A stretch of 7,243 nucleotides of DNA from Leptolyngbyaceae cyanobacterium CSSed165cm_216 (GTDB taxonomy: Bacteria > Cyanobacteriota > Cyanobacteriia > Phormidesmidales > Phormidesmidaceae), in the NCBI GenBank assembly GCA_007135385.1, contig SLIY01000450.1, positions 1 to 7,243 of the forward strand. Direction: 5' to 3'. Below the pieces are notes generated by a model. It had not been told where the DNA came from. It did no database searches and was given only the letters and a program-made list of their open reading frames with translations. Numbering within the stretch: position 1 is the first letter of the stretch; each line of letters begins with the position of its first letter. The position numbers and the translations under genes are program-made. Positions 1-6,351 of the stretch are shown piece after piece.

Positions 1-2
1 GG

Positions 3-119
3 GCGGCCGCCTATAAGCCAGTGCTGGAGTTTCCCTGGTTTACCATTCCAGTGTTAGTGGTGGTGGCTGGAGGGTTGGCTGCGATCGGAGCTCACCAGTT
101 CGCTCACCAGCAAGACTAG
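3..119 (+). CDS. C-terminal fragment of a membrane-anchored protein, function unknown
   Basis: This is the last 38 codons of a gene that begins upstream of the window. Of the three plus-strand frames, only this one stays open from the window edge to the TAG at 117-119; the others stop at or before position 57. The fragment has a short segment containing the aromatic run EFPWF, then about 20 hydrophobic residues (FTIPVLVVVAGGLAAIGA), then a short polar tail ending HQFAHQQD. This looks like one C-terminal transmembrane helix. I cannot assign a family from so little sequence. The gene converges on the pentapeptide-repeat gene, with 135 bp of repeat-rich DNA between them. Confidence 0.6.
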   Translation, partial: AAAYKPVLEFPWFTIPVLVVVAGGLAAIGAHQFAHQQD

Positions 120-123
120 TAAA

Positions 124-144
124 GGAAGACGGAAGACGGAAGGC
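124..144. repeat. Three tandem heptamers (GGAAGAC, GGAAGAC, GGAAGGC)
   Basis: Three head-to-tail 7-bp units lie five bases after the stop of the upstream gene. The first two are identical and the third differs at one base. Short tandem heptamer repeats are a known class of intergenic repeat in cyanobacteria. With only three copies this could also be slippage debris. No function is visible. Confidence 0.6.
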
Positions 145-186
145 AGCTATCCAGCGAGGCTGCTCTAATACAGCAAGACTTTCCGT

Positions 187-251
187 CCCCTCCCTGGGAG
201 GGGTGCCCGGAGGGCGGGGTGGGTTTCTTGACGCTGAAGTTGACCCACCCC
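187..251. repeat. Cluster of three GC-rich palindromes; possible interspersed repeat or bidirectional terminator
   Basis: Three hairpins lie back to back between two convergent genes. The first pairs CCCCTCC (187-193) with GGAGGGG (197-203). The second pairs GCCC (205-208) with GGGC (212-215). The third pairs GGGGTGGGT (216-224) with ACCCACCCC (243-251) around an 18-nt loop. Neither strand shows a T-run after the hairpins, so a canonical intrinsic terminator is not supported. The position still suits transcription stopping from both sides. The composition resembles C/G-block intergenic repeats I recall from filamentous cyanobacterial genomes; that resemblance is from memory and unchecked. Confidence 0.6.
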
Positions 252-254
252 TAC

Positions 255-1070
255 CTACCTATTAACCAGACCCAGGGATTGGCAGTCACGGTTGGGGTCT
301 ACCTTAATCTCTCGGGGCAGAATAGTATGGCAAAGCTTGGCCAATCCCGGTAAGGTGTGGCTGAGGTTAGCCTCGCTGAGGTTGGCATAGCTGAGGTTAG
401 TGCGGCTGAGGTTGGCATAACTTAGGTTGGTGGCCTTGAGGTTGCCATGGCTACAGTCAGCCTGACTGAGGTTGGCCCGAATCAGGACGGCCCGCGTCAG
501 GGTGGCTTCCATCAAGGTGGCTCCATGCAGATTGGCCTGAATCAGAATCGCCCCTCGCAGGCTGGCATTACTCAAATCAGCATGGCGTAAATCGGCCCAG
601 TCCATGGTGGCATTGTTCAGGCTAGCCCCAATCAAACTGGCCTCGGTGAGGCTGGCTTCGATCAGTTTGGCTCCGGTTAAGTCGGCTTCAATCAGAATGG
701 CTCCTTTAAGGTTGGCTTTTTTGAGCAGGGTTCTGAACAAGGTGGCTTTAATCATAATCGCCCGAAACAGCTTAACCTCACTAAGGTTGGCCCGGCTCAA
801 CTCGGCCCCATGCAGATGGGATTCTGACAAATTGGCCTGACTTAAATCGGCCCGACTAAAGTTAGCCTGGCTGAGGTTGGCCTGACTGAGGTTGGCCTGA
901 CTGAGGTCGGCGCCGCTGAAGTCAGCCCCGGTCAGGTTGGCCCGTTTCAGGTTGATCTGGCTAAGTTCCGCATCCCGAAAGTCAGGGCTGGGGGCGTCAT
1001 GGTCTTGTCGCCAGTTATTCCACTGTGGAACACCCTGTTTTAGAATATTGAGATATTCAAGATTAGCCAC
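255..1070 (-). CDS. Pentapeptide-repeat protein, 271 residues
   Basis: Residues 34-238 read as 41 uninterrupted pentapeptides of the A(N/D)LXX type, with Leu or, less often, Phe, Met or Cys at the centre. Such arrays fold as a right-handed four-sided beta-helix of about four repeats per turn, so roughly ten turns here. The first 33 residues (containing LKQGVPQWNNWR) resemble the N-terminal lead-in of many cyanobacterial pentapeptide proteins. The 33-residue C-terminus leaves the repeat and has two Cys. There is no signal peptide or membrane helix, so it is probably cytosolic. The start is GTG (1068-1070), with an in-frame TGA nine bases upstream, so it cannot extend further; no good Shine-Dalgarno site precedes it. 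The biochemical role is unknown, as for most of this family. Some members mimic DNA and bind gyrase, but nothing here singles that out. Confidence 0.93.
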   Translation of the reverse strand: MANLEYLNILKQGVPQWNNWRQDHDAPSPDFRDAELSQINLKRANLTGADFSGADLSQANLSQANLSQANFSRADLSQANLSESHLHGAELSRANLSEVKLFRAIMIKATLFRTLLKKANLKGAILIEADLTGAKLIEASLTEASLIGASLNNATMDWADLRHADLSNASLRGAILIQANLHGATLMEATLTRAVLIRANLSQADCSHGNLKATNLSYANLSRTNLSYANLSEANLSHTLPGLAKLCHTILPREIKVDPNRDCQSLGLVNR

Positions 1071-1361
1071 GGTCAGTCACAGCGTAAATCTGGTGTCAAG
1101 TCGGATGAGTAGCGCTCTAGCGGGGAGCCTAGGGCTCAACAGTTGATCGCGATGCTTAGACAATTTTGCTTAGACGATTTTGCTGATGTGAATTAACCTA
1201 TTGGATCTCCCCTGGTTGTGTCCATAGGGCATAGTGCCTGTTCATCAGGTTATTGTGGCATTGATTGACGGCAACAGAACAACCCAGATGCGGCCCCATG
1301 AGCTGATTGGCCTGCTAGGGCTGATTAGGTTGGCAGTAATCCTGCCTTGTAGTATTCGATT
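1071..1361. promoter_or_regulatory. Divergent intergenic region between the pentapeptide and LpxB-like genes
   Basis: Both flanking genes are transcribed away from this 291-bp stretch, so promoters for both should lie here. I cannot place -35/-10 boxes with confidence. Visible structure is limited to a 13-bp GAGCC-TAG-GGCTC hairpin at 1125-1137, the tandem 14-bp repeat at 1154-1181 and a loose repetition of GCTGATT at 1302 and 1320. No open frame here looks like a gene. Confidence 0.5.
1154..1181. repeat. Two tandem 14-bp repeats (GCTTAGACAATTTT / GCTTAGACGATTTT)
   Basis: Two adjacent 14-bp units differ at one base and are followed by the first three bases of a third unit. They are AT-rich against a GC-rich background and lie about 85 bp upstream of the pentapeptide start and 180 bp upstream of the LpxB-like start. 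The spacing is about 1.3 helical turns. A tandem binding site for a regulator is possible, and so is chance duplication. Confidence 0.6.
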
Positions 1362-2672
1362 ATGGTTCCCTACGATATTTTGATTTTGTCCAATGGGCCG
1401 GGGGAGGTATCCACCTGGGTCAGGCCTGTGGTTAAAGCCCTGCGATCGCGCCTGCCTGATCCGACCCAAGCTCGCATTTCGGTGGTCTTATCCCCCTGTA
1501 CTAATGCCTCGGGCCGTGAGGCCGAGATTGTCCGCAGTTTCCCAGAGGTGGACCGGGTGCAGGGGGCAAAGCATTTCTTCCCGTTTTTGCTTAGGGGTAA
1601 AACCGCCGCAGGCTGGGATTGGCATCCCCAGGGAGTGGTGGTGTTTTTAGGCGGAGACCAGGTCTACCCCCTAGTGATTGGTAAGCGCCTGGGCTATCGC
1701 ACCGTGGTCTATGCGGAATGGGAGGTGCGCTGGCCCCGCTGGATTGACCGGTTTGGCTGTATGACCGCCAAAGTGATGGCGGCGGTGCCCGCCCAATATC
1801 GGGCCAAGTGCGAGGTGATTGGCGATTTGATGGCGGATGTGGGAGCCGATGTCACCACCACCCAGGCGGTGCGCCAGGCGTTGGACCTCTCCCCCACCGA
1901 TGAACTGGTCGGGCTGATGCCAGGGTCTAAGACCAATAAGCTGAGCCTGGGGTTGCCCTTTGGTCTGATGGTGGCGACGGCCATGCAACAGCAACGCCCT
2001 CAGACCCAGTTTGTGATTCCAGTGGCCCCGATGTTGCCCCTAGAGACATTGGCCCAGTTGGCTGACCCGGCCCATAATCCTGATATTGGCTTGTTAGATC
2101 AGGGGTTGACTACCGCTGGCCAGCCCGGCGCTCCCCTCGCGACTTTGGTGGATGCCGATTCTCCTCGACCTAAGCTACGTACCCCCGCTGGGCTAGAGGT
2201 ACGGCTGTGGCAGACCCATCCTGCCTATGACCTGATCAGTCAATTTCGCCTTTGTCTAACCACTGTCGGGGCCAATACCGCCGAGCTCGGAGCCCTGGGG
2301 GTGCCGATGATTGTGCTGCTGCCCACCCAAAAGTTAGAGGCGATGAAAGCATGGGATGGTATCCCCGGTATGGTAATGAACTTGCCGGGGATAGGCAATA
2401 CTCTGGCTAGGGTGATCAATCGCCTGGTGCTAAAGCGAATTTACCGAGGGGGGCAACGGTTCGCCTGGCCCAACATCTGGGCAGGCCGAGAAATTGTGCC
2501 AGAACTGATTGGGCCTCTAACCCCGGACCAGGTGGCCAAGCAAGCCGTGAACTACCTGGAGCAACCCGAGCAGCTAGAGGCCATGCGCCAGGACTTACAA
2601 GCGGTACGGGGGGAACCGGGAGCATCAGAAAAGCTGGCGGCGATCGTGATTGAGGAGTTACGCAGGCCCTGA
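1362..2672 (+). CDS. LpxB-like glycosyltransferase (lipid-A-disaccharide synthase-related), 436 residues
   Basis: The protein shows the two-lobed GT-B layout of the LpxB family. An N-terminal ILILSNGPGE loop (residues 6-15) takes the place of the usual glycine-rich start, GGDQ lies at 97-100, and LMPGSKTNK at 185-193 corresponds to the LpxB PGSR segment that opens the second lobe. LTTVGANTAELGALGVPMIVL (299-319) matches the donor-binding region, and NIWAGREIVPELI (371-383) matches the conserved LpxB NxxAxREhVxEL stretch. Classical LpxB joins UDP-diacylglucosamine to lipid X on the inner membrane face. This protein is about 50 residues longer, has an extra Pro- and Ala-rich stretch around 250-280, and has GANTAELG where LpxB has SGTATLE. 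It may therefore be a paralogue with another acceptor. The ATG is the first possible start because an in-frame TAG lies at 1350-1352. There is no clear Shine-Dalgarno site. Confidence 0.8.
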   Translation: MVPYDILILSNGPGEVSTWVRPVVKALRSRLPDPTQARISVVLSPCTNASGREAEIVRSFPEVDRVQGAKHFFPFLLRGKTAAGWDWHPQGVVVFLGGDQVYPLVIGKRLGYRTVVYAEWEVRWPRWIDRFGCMTAKVMAAVPAQYRAKCEVIGDLMADVGADVTTTQAVRQALDLSPTDELVGLMPGSKTNKLSLGLPFGLMVATAMQQQRPQTQFVIPVAPMLPLETLAQLADPAHNPDIGLLDQGLTTAGQPGAPLATLVDADSPRPKLRTPAGLEVRLWQTHPAYDLISQFRLCLTTVGANTAELGALGVPMIVLLPTQKLEAMKAWDGIPGMVMNLPGIGNTLARVINRLVLKRIYRGGQRFAWPNIWAGREIVPELIGPLTPDQVAKQAVNYLEQPEQLEAMRQDLQAVRGEPGASEKLAAIVIEELRRP

Positions 2673-2757
2673 TGGCTAAAAGATAACAAAACTCTGGTAC
2701 TGTGCTGCTACGATCGCCAGGCCTATACTAACCCTCAACCTAAGGCCCGACGCTGCC

Positions 2758-3525
2758 CTAGGCCACCATAGCCTCTAGTAACTCCTCCGCCAGGTCGAAA
2801 TTGGCCGTGACCGACTGCACGTCATCTAAGTCCTCTAGGGCGTCCATCAGCTTCAATAACAACCGGGCTTGGTCTGGGTCGTCGACCACCACCGTATTAC
2901 TGGGTATCCAGCGCAATTCCACCTGTTTGACTGGGTAACCATGGGTCTTCAGGGCGGTGTCCAACTGTTCTAAATCAGCAGGATCGCAGAACACATCTGC
3001 GCCGGGAGTGTCGTCATCCAAGTCTGTGAGCTCATAGGATTCAGCACTACCGTCCATAGCCGCCTCCAGCAGGGCTTCTTCATGACCGGGCTCAGCGATA
3101 GTCACCACCCCTTTTTGGTCAAACATCCAGCCGACGCAGCCGGTTTCCCCCAGGTTGCCATTGCTTTTGCTGAAGGCGGCCCGTAGATCGGCGGCGGTGC
3201 GGTTGCGGTTGTCGGTGAGGGCTTCAATTAAGATGGCCACTCCGCCAGGGCCATACCCCTCATAGCGAATCGCTTCATAGTTATCGTCTGCCCCGAGTTG
3301 ACCTGACCCCTTGGCGATCGCCCGGTCGATGTTGTCATTGGGCACCCCGGCGGCCTTGGCTTTATCGATGGCGGTACGCAGTTGAAAGTTGCCAGCGGGG
3401 TCGGGGCCACCCAACCGGGCAGCCACAATAATTTCCCGCGACATTTTGGCAAAGACTTTGCCCTTGACTGCATCGACTCGGGCCTTTTGGCGTTTGATGT
3501 TGGCCCACTTGCTATGACCTGCCAT
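2758..3525 (-). CDS. yebC: YebC/PmpR/TACO1 family protein, 255 residues
   Basis: The sequence opens with the family signature MAGHSKWANIK (1-11) and continues with FAKMSREI (25-32), AIDKAKAAGVPNDNIDRAI (52-70), YEGYGPGGVAIL (88-99), TDNRNRT (104-110), NGNLGETGCVGWMFDQKG (122-139) and a C-terminal LMDALEDLDDVQSV segment (226-239). Its length fits the family, usually about 240-250 residues. YebC proteins were first described as DNA-binding regulators. More recent work on bacterial members and mitochondrial TACO1 supports a role on the ribosome, easing synthesis through proline-rich stretches. The protein is cytosolic. The ATG start is fixed by the N-terminal signature. A hairpin lies directly upstream. 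The gene is last in the minus-strand larE-glk-yebC cluster. Confidence 0.97.
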   Translation of the reverse strand: MAGHSKWANIKRQKARVDAVKGKVFAKMSREIIVAARLGGPDPAGNFQLRTAIDKAKAAGVPNDNIDRAIAKGSGQLGADDNYEAIRYEGYGPGGVAILIEALTDNRNRTAADLRAAFSKSNGNLGETGCVGWMFDQKGVVTIAEPGHEEALLEAAMDGSAESYELTDLDDDTPGADVFCDPADLEQLDTALKTHGYPVKQVELRWIPSNTVVVDDPDQARLLLKLMDALEDLDDVQSVTANFDLAEELLEAMVA

Positions 3526-3571
3526 ACCCCACGGTTAAAACAACAGCATGGTTTATTTTATCCTGTGGGGT
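3526..3571 (-). promoter_or_regulatory. Imperfect inverted repeat abutting the yebC start codon
   Basis: On the minus strand this 46-base segment reads ACCCCAC, A, GG, A, TAAAA, a 15-base loop, then TTTTA, A, CC, GTGGGGT and directly the ATG. As RNA it gives 14 base pairs, in blocks of 7, 2 and 5, broken only by one bulge and one A/A mismatch. The GTGGGG just before the ATG is the nearest thing to a ribosome-binding site and would be buried in the stem. Alternatively the palindrome is an operator or part of a promoter, since ATAAAAT resembles a -10 box. Confidence 0.5.
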
Positions 3572-3584
3572 TGGTGATTCTGGG

Positions 3585-3592
3585 GCGATCGC
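3585..3592. repeat. HIP1 octamer GCGATCGC, intergenic copy
   Basis: This is the only intergenic copy among nine HIP1 octamers in the window, and it lies between yebC and glk. HIP1 is a highly iterated palindrome typical of many cyanobacteria. Confidence 0.85.
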
Positions 3593-3597
3593 GATCC

Positions 3598-4659
3598 CTA
3601 GTTGGCAGCCGCTCGCATCGCTGCCCCAACTAAGCCCACCTGGGGGTTGAGCACAATGTGGACGGGGACTTTGTCCAGCAGGTGACTGACGCGGCCCTTG
3701 TGGCCAAAGGCTTGCATAAATAGCCCCGATTGGATCAGGGCTAGGTTTTTAGCGGCAATGCCCCCAGCCACGTAGAGGCCACCGTAGGGCAGCAGTTTTA
3801 GGGCCAGGTTGCCCGCTTCCGCCCCATAGGCTTCGACAAAAATTTCCATCGCCTTGTGGCAGAGGCGATCGCGCCCCTCTGCCGCCGCCTGGGCAATCAC
3901 AGCGGCTGGGTCAATGGTTTTAGTCTTCAGCCCCGTTTGTCGCTCCCACTGGGTAATGGCGTCAGCGATATCAGGGGATTCGCTGGCAAATTCGCGATCG
4001 CGCAGAAATTGGTAAATCGACACAATTCCCTGACCCGATACCACCCGCTCCACCGATACCCGCGAAATCTGGTGCTTGTCTAGCAGGTAACGCAGCAGTT
4101 GAAACTCAAGCTCAGAGCGGGGGGCAAAATCCGCATGGCCCCCTTCTGAGGGAAACACCACTTGCCGGTGCCCCTGGGTCAGGGCAAACCCCTGGCCCAA
4201 TCCTGTACCCGCCCCCAAAATTGCGACGGGGGCCTTGGGGTGGGGATCCCCAGGTTGTAGGGTGTACAAGTCTTCTGCTTCTAGACCAAATACGCCATAG
4301 CCCACCGCCTCAAAGTCGTTGATCAGCTCGACACTTTGCAAATGCAGTTCTGCCTGCAGGCGATCGCCTTCCAAAGACCAGGCCAGATTGGTCAAACTAG
4401 AGCAGTTATCCACCACCGGACCCGCAATGGCAAAACAGGCCCGCTCTGGGCCAGGCTTAAGCCCCAGAGCGGCCTCCGACTGCTGCAAAAACTCTTTTAC
4501 CATCGGCACCAGGTCAGGATAGGCCTGGCTAGAGTAGGTGGTTTCAAAACAGTTGGCTAGGTTAAGCTTTTCAGCCCTGGCGGCATCGGTGGTCGCGTGC
4601 TTAACCAAGCGCAGGATAGTTTTGGTGCCGCCAATATCACCGGCCAGTAAATAGGTCAT
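3598..4659 (-). CDS. glk: Glucokinase, 353 residues
   Basis: This enzyme phosphorylates glucose to glucose-6-phosphate with ATP in the cytosol. The sequence shows the Glk (PF02685-type) pattern in order: phosphate-binding GDIGGTKT at 7-14, AIAGPV at 78-82, LINDFEAVGYG at 112-122 with Asp115 as the expected catalytic base, GAGTGLGQG at 149-157, SEGGHADFAPR at 171-181, ERVVSGQGI at 204-212 and the adenosine-side LYVAGGIAAKN at 295-305. It is about 30 residues longer than the 321-residue E. coli enzyme. The ATG lies 23 bp after the larE stop, with a weak GGGTAAG-like element upstream, and fits the usual position just before the DIGGT loop. In cyanobacteria the enzyme feeds imported or glycogen-derived glucose into the oxidative pentose phosphate and glycolytic routes. 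I see no sign of damage. Confidence 0.96.
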   Translation of the reverse strand: MTYLLAGDIGGTKTILRLVKHATTDAARAEKLNLANCFETTYSSQAYPDLVPMVKEFLQQSEAALGLKPGPERACFAIAGPVVDNCSSLTNLAWSLEGDRLQAELHLQSVELINDFEAVGYGVFGLEAEDLYTLQPGDPHPKAPVAILGAGTGLGQGFALTQGHRQVVFPSEGGHADFAPRSELEFQLLRYLLDKHQISRVSVERVVSGQGIVSIYQFLRDREFASESPDIADAITQWERQTGLKTKTIDPAAVIAQAAAEGRDRLCHKAMEIFVEAYGAEAGNLALKLLPYGGLYVAGGIAAKNLALIQSGLFMQAFGHKGRVSHLLDKVPVHIVLNPQVGLVGAAMRAAAN

Positions 4660-4682
4660 TAGACTTGCTTACCCTAGAAACA

Positions 4683-5528
4683 CTAAACAACAACTGGTAA
4701 GTCTTGATTGAGCTTGCCGCTACGAAAGCCTTCCAAATCCAGTGTGACATAGGTAAACCCGTAACTTTGAAAGGCCGCTACCAAGCTCACCATATCTGTA
4801 TTGGCGACAAACGTTTTGATATCTGCGGCGGGTAACTCGATCCGGGCGATATCCCCCGCTGACCTCACCCGCAGGGTCCGTAGCCCCAGTTGGCGCAGGT
4901 AGCGTTCGGCCCGACCCACCCGTTGTAATTTTTCCTGGGTAATCTCCTCCCCATAGGGAAACCGAGAACTGAGACAGGGTTGGGCTGGCTTATCCCACCA
5001 GGGCATGCCCAGGAGCTGGGCGATTTGCCGTACCTCTAGCTTACTAATGCCCACCTCGGCCAGGGGCGATCGCGCCCCCCGTTCTTTGGCCGCCTGAATG
5101 CCAGGGCGATAGTCGCTGAGATCGTCCGCATTCACCCCATCTACCACGTAGGGGTAGCTCCGTTCTAGGGCGAGGGGGCGGAGGGTGTCATGCAACTCGC
5201 TTTTACAGAAGTAGCAGCGATTTACTGGGTTGCTGGCGTAGTTGGGGTTATCCAACTCGTGGGTGCGGACAATCTCGTGGGCAATGCCAATGGTGGCCGC
5301 CTGCAGCTTAGCATCCTCCAGGTCTTCGGGCAGCAACGATGGCGAGTCGGCGGTTACCGCCAGGGCGCGATCGCCTAGCACATCGTAGGCCACCTGGGCC
5401 ACCAGGGTACTGTCAATGCCGCCAGAATAGGCAATCAAGGCCTTATCCATGGTGGCAAAGAGGGCTTTAAGCTGGTCAAGTTTGTGATTCACCATAACAA
5501 TCAAGGCGGGGTAGCGTGCTGCAATCAT
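4683..5528 (-). CDS. larE: LarE-type ATP-dependent sulfur transferase (three-cysteine form)
   Basis: The protein is a PP-loop ATP pyrophosphatase with SGGIDST at 35-41, VTADSPSL near 58-65, NRCYFCKSEL at 103-112, GVNADDLSDYRPG at 131-143, SPLAEVGISK at 154-163 and WWDKPAQPCLSSRFPYG at 177-193. These are the LarE family marks. LarE adds sulfur to the pyridinium dicarboxylate precursor of the nickel-pincer cofactor used by lactate racemase. Cys185 corresponds to the sulfur-donating cysteine of the Lactobacillus enzyme. Cys105 and Cys108 are extra and place this in the cysteine-rich subtype, for which a [4Fe-4S] cluster is described in Thermotoga. The frame opens at ATG 5526-5528, directly after a TGA. 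Met12 (5493-5495) is an equally good or better start by family length, giving 270 residues. No larA, larB or larC is in view. Confidence 0.9.
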   Translation of the reverse strand: MIAARYPALIVMVNHKLDQLKALFATMDKALIAYSGGIDSTLVAQVAYDVLGDRALAVTADSPSLLPEDLEDAKLQAATIGIAHEIVRTHELDNPNYASNPVNRCYFCKSELHDTLRPLALERSYPYVVDGVNADDLSDYRPGIQAAKERGARSPLAEVGISKLEVRQIAQLLGMPWWDKPAQPCLSSRFPYGEEITQEKLQRVGRAERYLRQLGLRTLRVRSAGDIARIELPAADIKTFVANTDMVSLVAAFQSYGFTYVTLDLEGFRSGKLNQDLPVVV

Positions 5529-5643
5529 TCAGACCATTACCATCCTAGTGGGATTAGCGACTCATCCCCCCTTTCCCAACAACCGCCGATATTGCCATAT
5601 CATTAAGCAAGGGCAACTTTTCGGCACATATTACTCAGTATCT
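5529..5643. promoter_or_regulatory. Divergent promoter region between larE and gun4
   Basis: The larE cluster and gun4 are transcribed away from this 115-bp gap, which becomes 148 bp if larE starts at 5495. The part near gun4 is AT-rich. A TTGCC (5592-5596) and a GGCAA (5612-5616) form a loose 5-bp inverted repeat. I cannot assign firm -35/-10 boxes. No Shine-Dalgarno site precedes either gene. Confidence 0.45.
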
Positions 5644-6348
5644 ATGGTTTCGGATAGCGACACATTGGAGGGACTACGGGCGCAGCTCGGGGGCGATTCA
5701 CTCAAAAAGCAGCTCTCGGCTGTCCATGAGCTGGCCGCCTTGGGAGATAGCGGCATGGAGGTATTAACCAGAACCCTGCGCGATCGCAACGATCAGCCGG
5801 CAACGGTGCTGGATGGGCGGATTATCCAAGTGCTCTACGCCTCCCAAAATGAAGACTTGCGACATTTTTTGGCCCAACACTGGCCCCAGGGGCGGCTACC
5901 GATGGCCTCAGCCTCAGGGGTTGACTATTGGCCCCTGCAAGACAGTTTGATTCAGCAAGACTTTCAAACTGCTGACCGTCTCACCCTCGAAAAGCTCTGT
6001 GAGTTGGCTGGACCTGGGGCGGTGCAGCGGAAGTGGGTGTACTTTACCGAGGTCGACCAGTTCCCCTTAGTGGATTTACAAACCATTGACCAGCTGTGGT
6101 TAGCCTATTCTGAAGGCAAGTTTGGATTTTCAGTCCAGCAGCGGATCTGGTTGGGCCTGGGGCAGAATTGGGATAAGCTATGGCCTCGCCTGGGTTGGAA
6201 AGAGGACAACATCTGGACCCGCTACCCCGGTGGGTTTATTTGGGACCTCAGTGCCCCCGACGGCCATCTACCCCTAACCAATCAACTGCGGGGGGTGCGG
6301 ATGATGGCGTCGTTACTATCTCACCCCGCCTGGAGCCAAGGGAGCTAG
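5644..6348 (+). CDS. gun4: Gun4, magnesium-chelatase activator, 234 residues
   Basis: Gun4 binds protoporphyrin IX and Mg-protoporphyrin and stimulates the ChlH subunit of Mg-chelatase, the first committed step to chlorophyll. Residues 1-90 form the helical N-terminal domain seen in cyanobacterial Gun4. The porphyrin-binding core starts at VDYWPLQDSL (93-102) and continues with KLCELAGPGAVQRKWVYFTE (117-136), GFSVQQRIWL (161-170), LWPRLGWKEDNIWTRYP (179-195) and LSAPDGHLPLTNQLRGVR (202-219). The length and order match Synechocystis Gun4, about 233 residues as I remember it. The frame is open back to a GTG at 5548, but the 32 extra residues have no counterpart in the family, so I take the ATG at 5644. 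There is no Shine-Dalgarno site. A DUF2256 gene follows after 3 bp and is probably co-transcribed. Confidence 0.95.
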   Translation: MVSDSDTLEGLRAQLGGDSLKKQLSAVHELAALGDSGMEVLTRTLRDRNDQPATVLDGRIIQVLYASQNEDLRHFLAQHWPQGRLPMASASGVDYWPLQDSLIQQDFQTADRLTLEKLCELAGPGAVQRKWVYFTEVDQFPLVDLQTIDQLWLAYSEGKFGFSVQQRIWLGLGQNWDKLWPRLGWKEDNIWTRYPGGFIWDLSAPDGHLPLTNQLRGVRMMASLLSHPAWSQGS

Positions 6349-6351
6349 GCG

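Noticed and set aside
3..10. NotI site GCGGCCGC at the window edge and an EcoRI site near 7229, possible cloning junctions
   Set aside because: The NotI site lies within an open frame that continues naturally to a stop. Such sites are expected in GC-rich DNA, and no vector sequence is seen.
360..930. Evenly spaced short repeats that could suggest a CRISPR array
   Set aside because: The period is 15 bp with no spacers, and it encodes a pentapeptide array in one open frame.
604..1146. Plus-strand open frames opposite the pentapeptide gene (604-840 and 937-1146)
   Set aside because: They are shadows of the 15-bp coding periodicity, and their translations (repeats of SLRLA type) are simply the antisense of the array.
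1245..1469. Minus-strand frame containing ANLISPS, resembling a pentapeptide remnant
   Set aside because: It overlaps the LpxB-like gene on the other strand, the repeat spacing is 17-18 bp and not 15, and only one unit fits the pattern.
1671..1994. Minus-strand His- and Gly-rich frames inside the LpxB-like gene
   Set aside because: They are antisense to a gene with clear family motifs and lack a ribosome site. Their composition reflects reading GC-rich codons backwards.
2673..2757. Terminator between the convergent LpxB-like and yebC genes
   Set aside because: Only a 5-bp GGCCT/AGGCC stem with an 18-nt loop is present, with no T-run on either strand, too weak to call.
5548..5643. Upstream extension of gun4 from a GTG at 5548, adding 32 residues
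   Set aside because: The extra residues have no counterpart in Gun4 and the region is the divergent promoter gap. The ATG at 5644 gives the usual Gun4 length.
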